From positions 70,199-134,198 of the forward strand of contig DGQF01000055.1 of the NCBI GenBank assembly GCA_002389675.1: a stretch of 64,000 bases of DNA, read 5' to 3'. This stretch comes from Gammaproteobacteria bacterium UBA4421 (GTDB taxonomy: Bacteria > Pseudomonadota > Gammaproteobacteria > Pseudomonadales > Azotimanducaceae). The position numbers and the translations under genes are program-made. The notes beneath the pieces are model-generated. The model made no database searches. It saw nothing but the letters and a program-made list of their open reading frames with translations, and was not told the origin of the DNA. Shown here in pieces: positions 60,451 through 64,000 of the stretch (position 1 is its first letter; the number at the start of each line of letters is the position of its first letter).

Positions 60451-62302
60451 TTTTGAACATACCGGTGAAGCGCACGATCAGGATGAACTGTATAAAGTAC
60501 GCCACAGTCTCGCACATGTCATGGCTCAGGCGGTGCTCGAAATGCGTCCGGGATCTACGTTAGGTTTTGGCCCGCCGATTAAAGACGGCTTTTATTATGA
60601 TTTCATATTAGCCGCACCGTTGACAGATGAAGATTTCCCGGAGCTTGAGCGGCGGATGAAAAAAATCTGCAAAAAAGGCCAAAGGTTTGATCGTGAAGAT
60701 CTGAATCCTGCAGAGGCGCTGGCGCGTATTGAGGATATGGGAGAGCCCTACAAGAGGGAATACGGCGCCGAACTCTTGGCAAAGCAGGGTTTAGATAGCC
60801 TGTCGTTTTACCGCAATGGTCCGTTTTTAGATATGTGTGAAGGGCCCCATGTGCACACGACCAAAGACATTCCCCGCGATGCGTTCAAAATCAGGAGTGT
60901 TGCGGGCGCCTACTGGCGAGGTAATTCTGACAACGTCATGATGACCCGGCTTTATGCGTGGGCATTCCTCGATAAGGCCTCACTCGACGCGCATGTGCAG
61001 GCTTATGCAGAAGCCCAAGCAAGGGACCATAAAAAATTGGGCCGTGAGCTGAGTATTTACGCCATCGATAATGACATCGGCAAGGGGTTGCCGTTGTGGT
61101 TGCCCAATGGCACGGTCATTCGCGATGAATTAGAAAACCTGGCGAAAGAGCTTGAATTTAAGGCGGGATTTCATCGCGTCACGACGCCACATCTAGCGAA
61201 AGAGACGCTTTATCATACGACCGGTCATTTGCCTTACTATGCAGAGGATATGTACCCTGCCATGGAAGTGCTTGAGGGTGTTGAGCAAGTTGAGGCAGGC
61301 GAGGAACGTCGAGTTAAAGAGGCGTATCGTTTGCGGCCGATGAATTGCCCCCATCACCATAAAGTATTTGATGCTGAACCTCGCAGCTATCGCGATCTGC
61401 CGTTGCGTTTGGCTGAATATGGTCAGGTTTACCGATTCGAAGATTCTGGTGCTGTTGGTGGGTTAGTGCGTGTGCGAGGTATGTCGATGAACGATGCACA
61501 TATTTATTGCACCCGGGCGCAGATCAAGCAAGAGTTTAAGTCGGTCATTGAAATGTCTAAAGAAGCCTACGGTGTGCTTGGTTTGGATGATTTTAATATT
61601 CGTTTGTCGCGCTGGGACCCCGAAGATCCAAAGGGAAAAGATAAATATGTGGACGACCCACTAGCGTGGGCTGAAAGCGAGGCCATCTTAGTCGAGGTGC
61701 TAGATGAGTTAGGGGTTGCCTACAGTGAGGGCATCGGCGAAGCCGCGTTTTACGGGCCAAAGCTGGATTTTCAGTTTCTAACCGTTACCGGGCGCGAAGA
61801 GACGGTTTCGACGGTTCAATTGGATTTTGCTGTGCCCGGCCGAATGGGATTGAAATATGTGGGTGCCGACGGCGCTGAACATGTCCCATATTGTATCCAT
61901 CGTGCACCCTTTAGCACACATGAACGCTTTGTTGCGTTCCTCATTGAGCATTTTGCTGGTGCGTTCCCAACTTGGTTGGCGCCGCTGCAGGTTCAGGTAT
62001 TGACGGTCGGTGAACAATTTGACGACTATGCTAAAGCGTTTGTTTTGCGTTTACGAAAGCACCTAGTTCGTGCCGAACTTGCACCCTCGGACGATACCTT
62101 GCCGAAGAAAATTCGAGAAGGGACGGTCAAAAAAGTCCCCAATTTGATCATCGTAGGTGAGCGTGAGGTGGCAGAGGGGACGGTGACTTTGCGCAGGTAT
62201 GGGCATCGAGACCAGCACACCATGTCGCTCGATGTTTTTGAGCACGCTTTGCTGCAAACAATTAGCGAGCGCCGCTTGTCCTTTGCATTGCCCGAGTCTT
62301 GA
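60443..62302 (+). CDS. thrS: Threonyl-tRNA synthetase lacking the TGS domain
   Basis: A 619-residue class II synthetase. The editing domain comes first: HSLAH (H21, H25) and CEGPH (C132, H136) form the Ser-tRNA(Thr) editing site. Catalytic motif 2 and the zinc ligands are in RPMNCPHH (Cys), NDAHIYC (His) and CIHRAPFSTHERF (His). The anticodon-binding domain (about 520-619) ends the chain. The N-terminal TGS domain (about 60 residues) of ordinary proteobacterial ThrRS is absent. An E-rich insertion (VLEGVEQVEAGEERRV) lies between the motifs. ATG 60443 fits the family start. It is not next to infC or pheS, so it may be a horizontally acquired or second copy. Confidence 0.94.
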   Translation: MASFEHTGEAHDQDELYKVRHSLAHVMAQAVLEMRPGSTLGFGPPIKDGFYYDFILAAPLTDEDFPELERRMKKICKKGQRFDREDLNPAEALARIEDMGEPYKREYGAELLAKQGLDSLSFYRNGPFLDMCEGPHVHTTKDIPRDAFKIRSVAGAYWRGNSDNVMMTRLYAWAFLDKASLDAHVQAYAEAQARDHKKLGRELSIYAIDNDIGKGLPLWLPNGTVIRDELENLAKELEFKAGFHRVTTPHLAKETLYHTTGHLPYYAEDMYPAMEVLEGVEQVEAGEERRVKEAYRLRPMNCPHHHKVFDAEPRSYRDLPLRLAEYGQVYRFEDSGAVGGLVRVRGMSMNDAHIYCTRAQIKQEFKSVIEMSKEAYGVLGLDDFNIRLSRWDPEDPKGKDKYVDDPLAWAESEAILVEVLDELGVAYSEGIGEAAFYGPKLDFQFLTVTGREETVSTVQLDFAVPGRMGLKYVGADGAEHVPYCIHRAPFSTHERFVAFLIEHFAGAFPTWLAPLQVQVLTVGEQFDDYAKAFVLRLRKHLVRAELAPSDDTLPKKIREGTVKKVPNLIIVGEREVAEGTVTLRRYGHRDQHTMSLDVFEHALLQTISERRLSFALPES

Positions 62303-62330
62303 GCGCGGCAGGTTGGTCATCCCACCGCGC
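62303..62330. terminator. Hairpin between thrS and prc
   Basis: Six-base GC arms (GCGCGG/CCGCGC) with a partly paired inner TTGG-CCA around a TCAT loop, exactly between the convergent stop codons of thrS and prc. It has no T-run. It is probably a shared transcript end, with low to moderate certainty. Confidence 0.5.
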
Positions 62331-62331
62331 A

Positions 62332-64000
62332 CTAGCGGTCGGGATTTTCTGGATTGACAGCGCCAGCGGTGGGCTGACTCAACGGCAGGATGGCGGCAGC
62401 GACTTTTGATTCGGCTGGTGTGTTGTTGGCAATCTGAGTCGACAAGCCGATCAAATCCAGCAAGATCTGGCCAGCTTCTTCAAGCATTGCATCGTCTTCA
62501 ACAAATTCGATCTTCGCGGGTGCCCGATTGGGATCGTTGGCGCCTTCTTCTGTGGAGGTCCCTTGCTCCGCTAACTCTTCTTTGGCTTTGTCCTCAGCCT
62601 CGATGAGCTCATCGAGTTGATCTAAAGATAAAGCCGGGGGCTTACCTTTGGCTGTGCGAATCGAATTTTCCAGCCCCAAGCGCCATTGGTCGTCCGCTGC
62701 CTTTTCAGTCTTTCTCGTTGCCTCGTTGAGCGAGATATGTGTGCGTGAGGCATTTTCCACGCCCTTTTGGGCGATTGCGCGAAAGTAGTCGAACTCAATA
62801 TTGTCTTCGACGCGGTCTTTGTGGCGGGTATTCAGTTCCGGAAGCAAAGACGAAATTTGCCCGTACGCGTCAAAAGAAGCTGCCTGAATGACGTCCCAAG
62901 GCATGGCGTCGTCAAGCGCGCTTTCGCCAATGTGATCGGTATTATATAGGTTTGGGAAGGAGACATCAGGCATGACACCCTGATGTTGCGTGCTTTGGCC
63001 GGAGACACGATAGAACTTAGCCGCGGTGATTTTTAGCTGACCCCGGTTTAAAGGAACCAACGTCTGTACGGTGCCTTTGCCAAAGGTCTGGCTGCCAACA
63101 ATCACGCCGCGACCATAGTCTTGGATCGCACCGGCAAAAATTTCAGAAGCCGAGGCGGATAACCGATTGACAACAACTGCCATTGGGCCATCCCAAGTGA
63201 TGGCATTGTCGTTGTCGGCATAAACGTTCGCCCGACGCCGCGCGGATTTGACCTGCACAGTTGGACCCGATTTGATGAACAGCCCAGTTAGGGTATCTGC
63301 CTCTTGGAGTGAGCCACCACCGTTGTTGCGTAAGTCGATGACCAACCCGTCAATGTTCTCTTTTTTCAGCTGATGTATCAGTTTGGTGACGTCTCTGGTT
63401 GTGCTGCGGTAATCTTTCTCGCCTTGTTGGCTGGCTTTGAAGTCGATATAGAAGGTGGGTACGTCGATGACCCCAATGCGATATTCGCGCCCGTTTTCGT
63501 TAAAGGTCATGAGCTTGGCCTGCGCGGCCTGCTCCTCTAGTTTGACCGTATTGCGGACAATAGAAATGACTTTTGCCGTATCATCTTCTTTTTCAGAAGC
63601 GATAATTTCTAGGCGAACGGTGGAGCCCTTTGGTCCACGAATGAGTTCGACTACATCATCAAGGCGCCATCCAACCACGTCTATCAAAGGCCCTGTGCTG
63701 CCCTGTCCAACGCTGATGATCTGGTCGGCAACTTCTATGTTGCCCGCTTTATCTGCAGGTCCAGCGGGAACCAGGCGAACAACCTCAGTATGGTCCTCAT
63801 CACTTTTCAGGACAGCACCAATACCCTCGAGCGATAGTGACATATTGATGTTGAAATTTTGTGACGTGCGCGGTGAAAAGTATTGAGTGTGGGGGTCGTA
63901 AGTTGTGGAAAACGCATTGATGTAAGTTTGGAATGCGTCTTCGCTTTTGATTTGTAAAGCCTGCTTCAGGCGATATTTATAGCGCTTGGTGAGCGTTTCA
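62332..64000 (-). CDS. prc: Tail-specific protease Prc, N-terminus beyond window
   Basis: At least 556 residues of a periplasmic C-terminal processing protease. The frame stays open from the stop at 62332 through the window edge; the visible N-terminal part includes the conserved YDPHTQYFSPR and MSLSLEGIGAVL segments. A PDZ domain follows (SLEGIGAVL to RGPKG), then the S41 peptidase core with the catalytic Ser in RLSASASEIFAGA and Lys in TFGKGTVQ, and a C-terminal helical region rich in Glu. Prc trims misfolded or marked proteins and processes FtsI-type and lytic enzymes, so it affects cell-wall turnover. The true start lies outside the window. Confidence 0.95.
   Translation of the reverse strand, partial: ETLTKRYKYRLKQALQIKSEDAFQTYINAFSTTYDPHTQYFSPRTSQNFNINMSLSLEGIGAVLKSDEDHTEVVRLVPAGPADKAGNIEVADQIISVGQGSTGPLIDVVGWRLDDVVELIRGPKGSTVRLEIIASEKEDDTAKVISIVRNTVKLEEQAAQAKLMTFNENGREYRIGVIDVPTFYIDFKASQQGEKDYRSTTRDVTKLIHQLKKENIDGLVIDLRNNGGGSLQEADTLTGLFIKSGPTVQVKSARRRANVYADNDNAITWDGPMAVVVNRLSASASEIFAGAIQDYGRGVIVGSQTFGKGTVQTLVPLNRGQLKITAAKFYRVSGQSTQHQGVMPDVSFPNLYNTDHIGESALDDAMPWDVIQAASFDAYGQISSLLPELNTRHKDRVEDNIEFDYFRAIAQKGVENASRTHISLNEATRKTEKAADDQWRLGLENSIRTAKGKPPALSLDQLDELIEAEDKAKEELAEQGTSTEEGANDPNRAPAKIEFVEDDAMLEEAGQILLDLIGLSTQIANNTPAESKVAAAILPLSQPTAGAVNPENPDR

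Noticed and set aside
1..64000. Mobile elements, prophage genes, CRISPR arrays or toxin-antitoxin loci
   Set aside because: No transposase, integrase, phage structural protein, repeat-spacer array or complete toxin-antitoxin pair was found; the weak antidote likeness of the 52-residue protein is not enough.

Overview
This 64 kb window is a gene-dense bacterial chromosome segment: about 60 protein genes, no gap over 300 bases, and no rRNA, tRNA, insertion sequence, phage gene or CRISPR array that I could recognise. The housekeeping markers (a Bax-type glucosaminidase, Lon, an MaeA-type malic enzyme, a tail-specific protease Prc) and the many CoA-dependent catabolic genes suggest a heterotrophic gammaproteobacterium, possibly a marine one. 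That placement comes from remembered protein families, not from a phylogeny.

Layout. 1-8.2 kb, all minus strand: small membrane proteins, a polysaccharide deacetylase, a glucosaminidase, a double-hotdog hydratase, Lon, a glutathione transferase (GST) and a reductase. 8.3-21.5 kb: a redox and catabolic block with a PQQ/heme alcohol dehydrogenase, a FAD oxidoreductase, a GST, an NTF2-fold protein beside a Rieske oxygenase, an aldo/keto reductase, a short-chain dehydrogenase (SDR), a 2-oxopent-4-enoate hydratase-like enzyme, an amidohydrolase coupled to a Baeyer-Villiger monooxygenase, and a PRISE-type enone reductase. 21.6-28.7 kb: malic enzyme, a kinase-like phosphotransferase, a tandem EthD protein, two SDRs, a Nudix hydrolase and a luciferase-like oxidoreductase. 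28.8-37.3 kb: an acyl-CoA ligase with a small partner protein, two crotonases, an amidohydrolase, a second Rieske oxygenase, an acyl-CoA dehydrogenase and an FBP zinc-finger protein. 37.4-49.3 kb: a medium-chain dehydrogenase, a DUF3604 lipoprotein, two gene clusters in which a flavin enzyme is coupled to an NTF2-fold protein, a VOC protein, a channel-like TrkA-N protein, a crotonase, a carotenoid oxygenase and a GST. 49.4-58.3 kb: a GMC oxidoreductase, a GST, two acyl-CoA ligases, another luciferase-like enzyme, a new 52-residue gene, a J-domain protein, a phosphatase-like protein and an AhpD-like protein. 58.4-64 kb: an SLC13-type transporter, a ThrRS without the TGS domain behind an unusual leader, and prc.

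How it may work together. Oxygenases, alcohol dehydrogenases, ketone-to-ester chemistry, CoA ligases, an acyl-CoA dehydrogenase and hydratases together look like peripheral degradation of hydrophobic cyclic compounds such as terpenoids, steroids or alicyclic ketones. No thiolase and no transcription regulator is encoded here, so part of the pathway and its control lie elsewhere. One promoter carries a perfect 16-base palindrome that fits the published KstR operator consensus, which gives some support to steroid or isoprenoid catabolism. The substrate itself is inference.
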